From the NCBI GenBank assembly GCA_035551615.1, contig DASZNC010000146.1, positions 1 through 64,000 on the forward strand: a stretch of DNA of 64,000 nucleotides, read 5' to 3'. The stretch's first letter is position 1. The number at the start of each line of letters is the position of its first letter. Source of the DNA: JAKCDU01 sp035551615. GTDB taxonomy: Bacteria > Actinomycetota > Acidimicrobiia > Acidimicrobiales > Palsa-688. Shown piece by piece: positions 8,459 to 15,490 of the stretch. Both the position numbers and the translations under genes were made by a program. A model generated the notes under the pieces. That model ran no database searches. It saw only the letters and a program-made list of their open reading frames with translations, and was not told the origin of the DNA.

Positions 8459-9133
8459 GTGACCACCGATCACTACCCCCAGATACTCGACCTGCAGACA
8501 GCCGCGGAGTACGTGGACGTCTCCCCGTTCGCTCTGAAATCACTGGTGACCGCCGGGTATGTGGATGCGTCCCGCAACTCCGACGCCCAACTCCGGTTCA
8601 CGATGTCGGATCTGAAGGCGTTCGTCGCCCGCAACTCCGACAACGGGTCGAGTGTCGACCTGCCCGGTGACCTGGTCCTGCCGGCGCTGGAGCCGAGCGA
8701 GTTGGTGGAGCTACTGGACGACCGGGCCGAGCACATGGCCCTGCGCATGCTCAAGATGTACTCGACCGTCTTCCCGCAGGTGCAGTCGTGGCCGCCGGCC
8801 CGGCTGAGCAAGTTCGTCACGGTGACCCGGGCCCGCTTCAAAGCCATTCTGGCGGTGGCCCTGAGCGAGAAGTTCGACCAGGAGCTGCTCGACGATCTGC
8901 ACCACATCGGTTCGAGCGCGGCCAAGCACGAGGTGAAGCTGCCGGAGATCCTGCTGCTGCTGCGGGTATCGAGGGACCTCGTGGTGCAGAACGCCATCGA
9001 GGTGACCGAGAGCGACGATCGGCCGAGTGGCTTCGCTCTTTCACTGCTGCTCACCCGAATCATGCCGGCGATGGACCGGCTGGCCGACGCGTTGACCGCC
9101 GGGTACTGGGAGACGATGTTCCCCGGTCAGTAA
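8459..9133 (+). CDS. excisionase/MerR-type HTH protein with a helical sensor-like domain
   Basis: This protein of about 224 residues has two parts. Residues 10-60 resemble a MerR/excisionase winged helix (LQTAAEYVDVSPFALKSL, then GYVDASRNSDAQLRFTMSDL). Residues 80-215 are all-helical with spaced Arg, His and acidic residues, vaguely like the N-terminal domain of RsbRD stress co-antagonists or globin-like sensors (PARLSKFVTVTRARFKAI). That second assignment is weak. GTG at 8459 is chosen because it directly precedes the HTH; longer forms have no homology in the extension. It ends convergently with mrp, the stop codons overlapping. It probably acts as a DNA-binding sensor, but no target is visible. 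Confidence 0.6.
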   Translation: MTTDHYPQILDLQTAAEYVDVSPFALKSLVTAGYVDASRNSDAQLRFTMSDLKAFVARNSDNGSSVDLPGDLVLPALEPSELVELLDDRAEHMALRMLKMYSTVFPQVQSWPPARLSKFVTVTRARFKAILAVALSEKFDQELLDDLHHIGSSAAKHEVKLPEILLLLRVSRDLVVQNAIEVTESDDRPSGFALSLLLTRIMPAMDRLADALTAGYWETMFPGQ

Positions 9134-10314
9134 CCGGGCTCGTCTCGCTCCCGCCCATCGAGGCGGCGGCGCACGTCATCGAGGATCCGGGCCGTGCAGT
9201 CGGTCACGTCGACCACCGGGGCCACCTCCTGCACGGCGTCGGCCAGGGCGGAGAAGGCCCGGGCCGCCGGCCCCTGTCCGGCGGCGGCCGGAGACCCGGC
9301 GTCCCCGCCGGCGGACACGGACGGCTCGATCGGGATCTGGGCCAGCAGCCGCACACCGACCTCCTCGGCCAGGCGGGTGCCGCCGCCGGCGCCGAACAGG
9401 TCGTAACGCTCCCCGTGACCACACTCGAAGCCGCTCATGTTCTCGATCACGCCGGCCACCCGCAGGTATCCCTTGCGGGCCATGTCGGCCGCCCGGGCGG
9501 CCACCTTCTGGGCGGCCAGAGCGGGGGTGGTGACGATCAGCATCTCGGCCCGGGGAAGCATCCGGGCCAGCCCCATCTGGATGTCACCCGTGCCCGGCGG
9601 CATGTCCACCAGGAGGTAATCGAGGTCGCCCCACGCCACCTCCTCCAGGAAGTGCTGGACCCCCCGGTTGAGCATCTGGCCGCGCCACATGATGGCCTCG
9701 TTCTCGGGCGAGAGGAACCCCATCGACACGACCCGCACCAAGCCGTCGCCGAACGCCTTTACGAGAGGCTCGATGCGCAGCTTGCCGTCGGCGCCGGAGA
9801 CGGCCTTGAGCTCCCCTTCGACGCCCAGCATCCGGGGCACCGAGAACCCGGCGATGTCGGCGTCGAGCAATCCGACCGTGTAGCCACGGGTGGCCAGGGC
9901 GGCGGCCAGGTTGACCGTGACCGACGACTTGCCCACGCCCCCCTTCCCGGAGGACACGGCGAGCACCCGGGTGCGGGCCGGCACGTCAGTGGCCACCGGG
10001 TTCTCTGCCGCCCGGGCGCGGGCCCGGGCCATCAGATCCCGCTTTTCTGGCGAGGTCATCTCGGAGGTGCGGACGAGCACCTCGCGAACGCCGGGCAGGC
10101 TGCCCACCCGGTCCTTGACGTCTTTTTGTATCTGCCCCCGCAGCGGGCAGCCGGCGGTGGTGAGGGCCACCTCCACGGTGACCCGGTCGCCTTCGATCAC
10201 GGCGCCGCGGTACATCCCGAGCTCGACCAGATCGGCGCCCAGTTCAGGGTCGATCACACCGCGCATCATGGCCCTGACGCCATCCTGGTTCGGGGTTTCG
10301 GGTGAGCTCCCCAC
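9127..10314 (-). CDS. mrp: Mrp/NBP35-type iron-sulfur cluster carrier ATPase
   Basis: This protein of about 395 residues has an N-terminal MIP18/DUF59-like domain (GVIDPELGADLVELGM, with AGCPLR later) and a Mrp P-loop NTPase domain (VSSGKGGVGKSSVTVNLA, DADIAGFSVPRMLG, VDMPPGTGDIQ). Mrp proteins assemble and transfer Fe-S clusters in the cytosol. The usual C-terminal CxxC is reduced to ENMSGFECGHG, a single Cys. I prefer the GTG at 10314: the TTG at 10347 sits in a TTGACG that looks like a promoter -35 box, and a TACACT hexamer ends eight bases before the GTG, as in leaderless actinobacterial transcripts. The Fe-S carrier gene across the divergent promoter supports the role. Confidence 0.9.
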   Translation of the reverse strand: MGSSPETPNQDGVRAMMRGVIDPELGADLVELGMYRGAVIEGDRVTVEVALTTAGCPLRGQIQKDVKDRVGSLPGVREVLVRTSEMTSPEKRDLMARARARAAENPVATDVPARTRVLAVSSGKGGVGKSSVTVNLAAALATRGYTVGLLDADIAGFSVPRMLGVEGELKAVSGADGKLRIEPLVKAFGDGLVRVVSMGFLSPENEAIMWRGQMLNRGVQHFLEEVAWGDLDYLLVDMPPGTGDIQMGLARMLPRAEMLIVTTPALAAQKVAARAADMARKGYLRVAGVIENMSGFECGHGERYDLFGAGGGTRLAEEVGVRLLAQIPIEPSVSAGGDAGSPAAAGQGPAARAFSALADAVQEVAPVVDVTDCTARILDDVRRRLDGRERDEPGY

Positions 10315-10316
10315 AG

Positions 10317-10331
10317 CCGTACAGTGTACGG
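10317..10331. promoter_or_regulatory. perfect 15-bp palindrome (CCGTACA-G-TGTACGG) upstream of mrp
   Basis: Seven-base arms are perfectly symmetric around one central base. It overlaps the TACACT hexamer that may be the -10 box of mrp and lies about 85 bases before the divergent Fe-S carrier gene. The layout suits a repressor operator controlling Fe-S assembly genes; the regulator is unknown. Confidence 0.5.
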
Positions 10332-10415
10332 GCGGCTGCCGCGTCAACTGCTCCGAGCGGTAGCATTGACGTCCTAGGCGTGACCGACGCCGTTCGACCC
10401 ACGTAGGAGGACCTG

Positions 10416-10766
10416 GTGACCACCACCGACACCGACATCAGCCCGGCGATCACCCTGACCGATCTGGCCACCACCAAGGTCGCCGAACTGCTCGAGCAGG
10501 AGGGCAACCCGGAGTTGGCCCTGCGCGTCGCCGTGCGGCCCGGAGGCTGCTCGGGTTTCTCGTACGAGATGTTCTTCGACTCCGACATCGCCAAGGACGA
10601 CGTGACCACCGCCTTCGGTTCGGTCAAGGTGGTTGTCGACCCGGCCAGCGCCAGCCTGCTGCAGGGCGCCACCCTCGACTTCAAGGACGGCCTGCAGGGC
10701 GCCGGGTTCAGCATCAACAACCCGAACGCCAGCCGCACCTGCGGTTGCGGTAACTCCTTCAGCTGA
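10416..10766 (+). CDS. erpA: A-type iron-sulfur carrier (IscA/ErpA-like)
   Basis: This 116-residue HesB/IscA-family protein has the three conserved cysteines: Cys45 in GGCSGF and Cys109/Cys111 in TCGCGNSFS. A-type carriers receive Fe-S clusters from a scaffold and hand them to apo-targets in the cytosol. The GTG start at 10416 has a strong AGGAGG Shine-Dalgarno. It faces mrp across a palindrome, so the two Fe-S genes share a regulatory region. Its stop overlaps the probable start of a [2Fe-2S]-containing xanthine-dehydrogenase-like gene. Confidence 0.93.
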   Translation: MTTTDTDISPAITLTDLATTKVAELLEQEGNPELALRVAVRPGGCSGFSYEMFFDSDIAKDDVTTAFGSVKVVVDPASASLLQGATLDFKDGLQGAGFSINNPNASRTCGCGNSFS

Positions 10767-12574
10767 TCTCTTTCACTCTCGACGGCCACCTCGTGGAGGT
10801 GGCCCGAGAGGAAATCTCACTCCTGGAGGCCCTTCGGGAGGACCTGTCCGTCCATTCGGTCAAGGACGGCTGCAGTCCCCAGGGCCAGTGCGGGTGCTGC
10901 ACCGTCCTGGTCGACGGTTCCCCGCGGGTGTCGTGCGTTACCCCCCTCCGGCGTGTCGCCGGGCGGTCCGTGTCCACGGTCGATGACCTGCCGGCTCGGT
11001 CGGTCGGCGGGCCCCGTGCTCTCTCCGGGGCTGATCGCCTGGTCGAATCGTTCGTCGCGCATGGCGCATCGCAGTGTGGGTTCTGCACCCCGGGCATCCT
11101 GTGCCGGTTGGCCGGGCTGCCGGCCGATCCGACCGCCGACCAGGTGGAATCGGCCCTGCTCGCCCACCTGTGCCGCTGCACCGGCTGGCGCTCGATCGTG
11201 GCCGCGGTCGCCGACACGGGTGCGGTGGCCGATGTGGTCGGTGTCGATGTGGCCGGCGGCGATGTGGCCGGCGGTGCGGTCCTCGACGGGGACGCCGCCG
11301 ACGTGGCGATCGTGGCGACCGCCGTCCGGCCCTCGGCGGTCGGGTCGGTGTCGGTGTCGCCGGGCGCGGCGGCGCGGGCTTCTCTCGAAGGGGGCGTACC
11401 ACAAGCAGTTGGTACCGGCGTGGTCCGTGGCGGCGGCCGGTTCGCCGACGACGAGGCTCCATCCGATTGTCTGGTCGCGGTGCCCATCGCCGGCGGTGAC
11501 CAGTCATCGGCCACCGGTTGGTCGGTGGCGGGCACCTTGGCCGAGGCCCGCACCGGCGCCGGCAAGATCCAGGGCCGGCGCAGCGGGGGCGAGATGAGCT
11601 ATCCGGTGGACATCCCCGCCGGCCAGTGGGACATCACCCTGCAGACGACGTGGGTGGAGCCCGGCTACCTCGAGCCCGACGCGTCCTGGTGCCGGCCGGG
11701 AGGAACGCCGGCATCGCCGTACGGCAACGGCGGGGCGTTCGGCGGCAAGATCGACTCGCTGGCCCCTGCGGCGGCGCGCATGCTCGCCGATCACCACGGG
11801 ACGGCGGTCAAGGTGCTGTACTCCCGGGAGGATGTCGTCCGGCTGGGCCCCAAGCGGCCGCCGATCGGGGCCGGCGTGCGCTTGGACGGCTCCGGTCGGC
11901 TGCACCTCGGCTGGTCGGGGTCGGCGCCCGGGCGGCCGGCACCGAGTGGTGATTCCGGGGCGTGGCCGTCGGCCGGCGGAGCCGCAGCGCCGGTGACGGC
12001 GGGAGACAGTCGTCAGAAGGCAGGGTGGGACACCGGCTTCTGCCCGGAAATAGCGGTCGAGACGGTCGCCGTCTCCGGTCCGCCGACGTCTATGGCGATC
12101 CGGGGCGCCGTCTGGGCCGAGGTCGCCGTGCTCGAGGCGGCGGCCGAGGCGACGTGCAAAGGTCACCTATCAGCGACCGTGACCACTGCCGATGGCGCCA
12201 GAGCCGAGGCGCGGGTCACGGTGGATGCCGGCGGGTGGCCGACCGGCGTCGAGATCGAAGTGGACGCCGGAGACCCGCTCGACGAGGTCGTGCTCAGCTC
12301 GTATGTGCAAGGCGCCGCCCACATGGCTCTCGGGTGGGTCTGTTCCGAGGGAATCGCCGTCGGCGACGATGGGAACCCGGTCGACCTCACGATCCGCAGT
12401 TTCGGGATACTTCGGGCCAAGGACACCCCCCCGATCTCGGTGACCATCGCCCCGGGGGCCGGTCGGGCTGCGGTGCCGGTGGCCGACGCGTCATTCGCCG
12501 CCGTGGCCGCCGCGACCTGGTTGGCCCAGGGCCTACCGTCACGATGGCCGTCCCGCCGAGGTACCCGGCGCTGA
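10763..12574 (+). CDS. xanthine dehydrogenase-family fusion: [2Fe-2S] subunit joined to a shortened Mo-subunit-like region
   Basis: The N-terminal 150 residues are a full XDH-type Fe-S subunit: a plant-type [2Fe-2S] site in DGCSPQGQCGCC and the second [2Fe-2S] site in QCGFCTPG plus LCRCTGW. The rest carries fragments of a molybdopterin subunit (GTGVVRGGGRFADDE, TTWVEPGYLEPDA, GNGGAFGGKID, VKVLYSREDVV) in only about 400 residues where a full subunit has 700-800, separated by Ala/Val/Gly-rich stretches. Homology begins at ISFTLDGHLVEV, which needs a start at CTG 10763, overlapping the previous stop; GTG 10793 would cut the first strand. It may keep only electron transfer, or be an eroding or specialised oxidase. 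Confidence 0.75.
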   Translation: MISFTLDGHLVEVAREEISLLEALREDLSVHSVKDGCSPQGQCGCCTVLVDGSPRVSCVTPLRRVAGRSVSTVDDLPARSVGGPRALSGADRLVESFVAHGASQCGFCTPGILCRLAGLPADPTADQVESALLAHLCRCTGWRSIVAAVADTGAVADVVGVDVAGGDVAGGAVLDGDAADVAIVATAVRPSAVGSVSVSPGAAARASLEGGVPQAVGTGVVRGGGRFADDEAPSDCLVAVPIAGGDQSSATGWSVAGTLAEARTGAGKIQGRRSGGEMSYPVDIPAGQWDITLQTTWVEPGYLEPDASWCRPGGTPASPYGNGGAFGGKIDSLAPAAARMLADHHGTAVKVLYSREDVVRLGPKRPPIGAGVRLDGSGRLHLGWSGSAPGRPAPSGDSGAWPSAGGAAAPVTAGDSRQKAGWDTGFCPEIAVETVAVSGPPTSMAIRGAVWAEVAVLEAAAEATCKGHLSATVTTADGARAEARVTVDAGGWPTGVEIEVDAGDPLDEVVLSSYVQGAAHMALGWVCSEGIAVGDDGNPVDLTIRSFGILRAKDTPPISVTIAPGAGRAAVPVADASFAAVAAATWLAQGLPSRWPSRRGTRR

Positions 12575-12602
12575 GCCGTTCGACAGTGAAAGGAACGCAC
12601 CG

Positions 12603-12962
12603 ATGAGTGACACTCCCGCCAAGCCGGTCGGCCCCTATACCCCGGCCGTCCGGGCCGGCGACTGGCTGATCTGCAGCGGCCAGGTCGCGCTGAAGAACGG
12701 CGCCCTCCTCGACGGGGGCGTGGCCGAGCAGACGGCCCAGTGCGTCGCCAACGTGAAGGCACTGGTCGAGTCCCACGGGTGCCGGTTGGACCAGGTCGTG
12801 AAGACCACCGTCTTCATGACCGACATCGCCGACTACGCCGAGATGAACTCGGCCTATGTCGAGGCCTTCGGTGACCATCGTCCGGCCCGCAGTGCGGTGG
12901 CGGTCGCCGGCCTACCCCTGGGCGCCAGAGTCGAGATCGAGGCCTGGGTCCACACCGCCTGA
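12603..12962 (+). CDS. ridA: RidA/YjgF-family enamine/imine deaminase
   Basis: This 119-residue protein of the RidA family contains GPYTPAVRAGDWLICSGQ at the start, the central NVKALVE helix, and the signature RPARSAVAVAGLPLGARVEIEA whose first Arg-containing segment holds the substrate carboxylate. RidA hydrolyses reactive 2-aminoacrylate-type intermediates in the cytosol as a trimer. The ATG at 12603 follows a GAAAGGA Shine-Dalgarno and lies 28 bases after the XDH-like gene, so the two are probably co-transcribed. It is followed by a tandem repeat and an inverted repeat. Confidence 0.92.
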   Translation: MSDTPAKPVGPYTPAVRAGDWLICSGQVALKNGALLDGGVAEQTAQCVANVKALVESHGCRLDQVVKTTVFMTDIADYAEMNSAYVEAFGDHRPARSAVAVAGLPLGARVEIEAWVHTA

Positions 12963-13014
12963 GCCGCACCGGTCCGTTGGACCAGAGGCCCAGGGCGGCC
13001 CGGTCCGCCGAACG

Positions 13015-13155
13015 GCACCCGGCCCGGCCGCATCTGACCCCGCCTCCGACTCGCACCCGGCCCGGCCGCACCTGACCCCGCCTCCAACTCGCACCCGGCC
13101 CGGCCGCACCTGACCCCGCCTCCGACTCGCACCCGGCCCGGCCGCACCTGACCCC
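13015..13155. repeat. 38-bp GC-rich tandem repeat, about 3.7 copies
   Basis: Units start at 13015, 13053 and 13091, with a truncated fourth copy at 13129-13155; they differ at only one or two positions. The unit is very C-rich (CGCACCTGACCCCGCCTCC). It sits between the convergent ridA and GlnR-like genes, as the 39-bp array sits between convergent genes at 5.6 kb. No coding role is apparent. Together with the inverted repeat that follows, it accounts for most of the 334-base gap. Confidence 0.9.
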
Positions 13156-13175
13156 CCGGACGCTCTGGACTCGTT

Positions 13176-13218
13176 CTGTGGTCGATTTTGAGGGTTATAG
13201 CCCTACTTTCGACCACAG
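13176..13218. repeat. 43-bp nested inverted repeat in a convergent gap
   Basis: Ten-base outer arms, CTGTGGTCGA and TCGACCACAG, are perfect complements; inside them GGG and CCC flank TTATAG-like AT-rich sequence. It could form a long interrupted hairpin and may terminate transcription from one or both convergent genes. There is no clear T tract, so it may instead be a dispersed palindromic element (REP or MITE-like). Confidence 0.6.
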
Positions 13219-13296
13219 TTAGCCACGGAGGACACGGAACGCGCACTGAAACTACATCTAACCCGCTCAAACGACTTGCGACCTGGCTGACCGGGG

Positions 13297-13977
13297 TCAA
13301 GCCCCCCAGCGCGACTGACCGAAGCGGTAGCCCACTGAGCGCACGGTGGAGATCAGGTTGGCCTGCTCCTCGCCCAGCTTGGCCCGCAGCCGCCGGATGT
13401 GAACGTCGACCGTCCGGGCGCCGCCGTAGTACTCGTAGCCCCACACCCGCGACAGCAGGGTCTCGCGGGTGAACACCTTGCCCGGGTGGGTGGCCAGGAA
13501 CTTCAGGAGCTCGTACTCCATGTAGGTGAGGTCGAGCGGCTTGCCGCCCAGCGTCGCCTGGTAGGTCTCCAGGTTCAGCACCAGCTGCCCGTACTCCACC
13601 AGATCGGGCCGGGTGCCCCGCCCGGTCCGCCAGAACAGGTGGGCCAGCCGGGCGTCGAGCTCCTGGCCCCGCCACGGCGACACGCAGAAGTCGTCGAACA
13701 GGTCCTCGCGCAGATCCAGCTCGGCCATCTGATCGGTGCTCACGACCAGGAGCAATGGGGTCAGCGGCACATCCTTCTTGCGCAGCGTCCGGCACAGGAC
13801 GAACGCCGACTCGGGGTCGGTGTCGGCGCAGACGATGGCGCCGGACCAGCCGTCGTCGGGCTCCAACCGCTCGGCCCCCTGGGGTGATCCGACCGCCTTC
13901 CACGGGTAGCCGGCCATGTCCAGCGCCTGGGCCAGCGCCGGCGGGGCCGGGTCAGGGAAGAGCAGCAGCGGTTCCAA
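13297..13977 (-). CDS. OmpR-family orphan response regulator, GlnR-like
   Basis: This 226-residue protein has an atypical receiver (1-115) and a clear OmpR winged helix (130-222: LDLTYMEYELLKFLATHPGK, RTVDVHIRRLRAKLG, ISTVRSVGYRF). In the receiver the invariant Lys after beta-5 is Ser (DDFCVSPWRGQEL) and the N-terminal acidic pair is reduced to one Asp, so phosphorylation control is unlikely. GlnR of streptomycetes has the same design: orphan, non-phosphorylated, with an almost identical winged helix. The gene starts nine bases after the stop of a glutamine synthetase on the same strand, so it is probably in one transcript with it. A nitrogen-control role is inferred. Confidence 0.8.
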   Translation of the reverse strand: MEPLLLFPDPAPPALAQALDMAGYPWKAVGSPQGAERLEPDDGWSGAIVCADTDPESAFVLCRTLRKKDVPLTPLLLVVSTDQMAELDLREDLFDDFCVSPWRGQELDARLAHLFWRTGRGTRPDLVEYGQLVLNLETYQATLGGKPLDLTYMEYELLKFLATHPGKVFTRETLLSRVWGYEYYGGARTVDVHIRRLRAKLGEEQANLISTVRSVGYRFGQSRWGA

Positions 13978-13986
13978 GGCCAGCGC

Positions 13987-15327
13987 CTACAGCGAGGTCA
14001 GGTACCGGCGCCACTCGAACGCCGTCACCTCGGACTTGTAGTCGGCCCACTCGGCCCGCTTGTTGCGCACGAACCACTCGAAGACGTGCTCGCCGAGCAC
14101 ATCGGCCATCAACTCGGAGCGTTCCATCATGTCGACCGCCTCCGACAGCGAGCCGGGCAACGCCTCGATGCCCTCGGCCAACCGCTCGGCCGCCGACAGC
14201 TCGAACAGGTTGGTCGCCAGCTCGGCCGGCAGCTCGTAGCCCCGCTCGATGCCGGTCAGGCCGGCGATCAACACCGCCGCAAACGCCAGGTACGGGTTGG
14301 CGGCCGGGTCCGGCGCCCGGTATTCGATGCGGGTGGAATCCCGCTTGCCCTTCTTGGTGTGGGGGACCCGGATCAGCGCTGATCGGTTGTTGCGGGCCCA
14401 CGAGATGTACACGGGAGCCTCGTGACCGACGATCAGGCGCTTGTAGGAGTTGACCCACTGGTTGGTGACGGCGGTGGTCTCCCGGGCGTGGGTGAGCACG
14501 CCGGCGATGAAGCTGCGGGCGATCGGCGACAGGTTGTACTCGTCGGAATCGTCGTAGAAGGCGTTGGTGTCGCCGTCGAAGAGCGACATGTGGGTGTGCA
14601 TGCCGGAGCCCTGCATGCCGGGCAGCGGCTTGGGCATGAACGTGGCCATCACGCCGTGGCGGGCGGCGATCTCCTTGACCACCATCCGGACGGTCATCAC
14701 CGTGTCGGCCATGGTCATGGCGTCGGTGTAGCGCAGGTCGATCTCGTGCTGGCTGGGGGCGTCCTCGTGCTGGCTGTACTCCACCGGGATGCCCATGTCC
14801 TCGAGCGTGAGCACCGTTTCGCGGCGCAGCTCGCTGGTCAGATCGTGGGTGGTGAGGTCAAAGTAGGAGCCGTGATCCAGCGGCACCGGCGGCCTGCCGG
14901 CGGGCTGGTCGAGGCGATCGAAGTAGAAGTACTCGAGCTCAGGGGCCACGAAGAAGGAGAACCCGTGGCTGCGGGCCCGCTCCAGGGCCCGGCGCAGGAC
15001 GTGGCGGGGGTCGCCCTCGAAGGGGGCGCCGTCCAGGTTGACCACGTCGCAGACCACCCGGGCCCGCGGGTGACCGTCGGTCAGATAGGGGAGCAGCTGG
15101 AACGTCTTGGCGTCGGGCATGGCCAGGACGTCGCTCTCCTGCACCCGGCTGAACCCGTCGATCGTCGATCCGTCGAAGGTCATGCCCTCCTCGAGGGCGT
15201 TCTCCAGTTCGGCCGGGGTGATCTGAAATGACTTGGGGGTCCCGAGCACGTCGGTGAACCAGAGCTGGATGAACCGGACACCTCGCTCCTCGACCGTCCG
15301 CAGCACGTAGTCCTGTTGCCGTTCCAC
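13987..15327 (-). CDS. glnA2: glutamine synthetase type I, GlnA2-like
   Basis: This protein of 446 residues, starting at GTG 15327, opens with ERQQDYVLRTVEERGVRF, close to the start of mycobacterial GlnA2, which has the same length. Catalytic landmarks include GMTFDGSTIDGF, VAPELEYFYF, MPKPLPGMQGSGMH and NRSALIRVP. The loop that carries the adenylylated Tyr in GlnA reads NLFELSAAE, with Phe instead, so it cannot be adenylylated there. It may make glutamine, or glutamylate polyamines as reported for some GlnA2-type enzymes. No good Shine-Dalgarno precedes the GTG. It is followed by the GlnR-like gene and is divergent from the GSII gene. Confidence 0.88.
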   Translation of the reverse strand: MERQQDYVLRTVEERGVRFIQLWFTDVLGTPKSFQITPAELENALEEGMTFDGSTIDGFSRVQESDVLAMPDAKTFQLLPYLTDGHPRARVVCDVVNLDGAPFEGDPRHVLRRALERARSHGFSFFVAPELEYFYFDRLDQPAGRPPVPLDHGSYFDLTTHDLTSELRRETVLTLEDMGIPVEYSQHEDAPSQHEIDLRYTDAMTMADTVMTVRMVVKEIAARHGVMATFMPKPLPGMQGSGMHTHMSLFDGDTNAFYDDSDEYNLSPIARSFIAGVLTHARETTAVTNQWVNSYKRLIVGHEAPVYISWARNNRSALIRVPHTKKGKRDSTRIEYRAPDPAANPYLAFAAVLIAGLTGIERGYELPAELATNLFELSAAERLAEGIEALPGSLSEAVDMMERSELMADVLGEHVFEWFVRNKRAEWADYKSEVTAFEWRRYLTSL

Positions 15328-15379
15328 GTGGCGAGGATACCGAGCCTCTCCTTTGACCTCCCCTGCAGATGCCGGTGAT

Positions 15380-15428
15380 GTCACAGACCTGTAACACTCG
15401 CTTGACCGAACCGTGTCAGGCCCGTGAC
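15380..15428. promoter_or_regulatory. five phased half-sites resembling GlnR boxes
   Basis: The pentamers GTCAC, GTAAC, TTGAC, GTGTC and GTGAC begin at 15380, 15391, 15402, 15413 and 15424, each separated by exactly six bases, giving an 11-bp period. Streptomycete GlnR sites are pentamers of the gTnAc/GaAAc type spaced by six bases. The array lies between the divergent glnA2-like and GSII genes, and a GlnR-like regulator is encoded 1.4 kb away. Confidence 0.55.
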
Positions 15429-15490
15429 AAAATGTGCGTCGATCATTGGCAAGGGGCCGATCTATTTCTGAACCTCTGGAGGAGTCAGGC

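Noticed and set aside
13015..13155. CRISPR array or plasmid iterons
   Set aside because: There are no spacers; the units are contiguous and there is no replication gene nearby.
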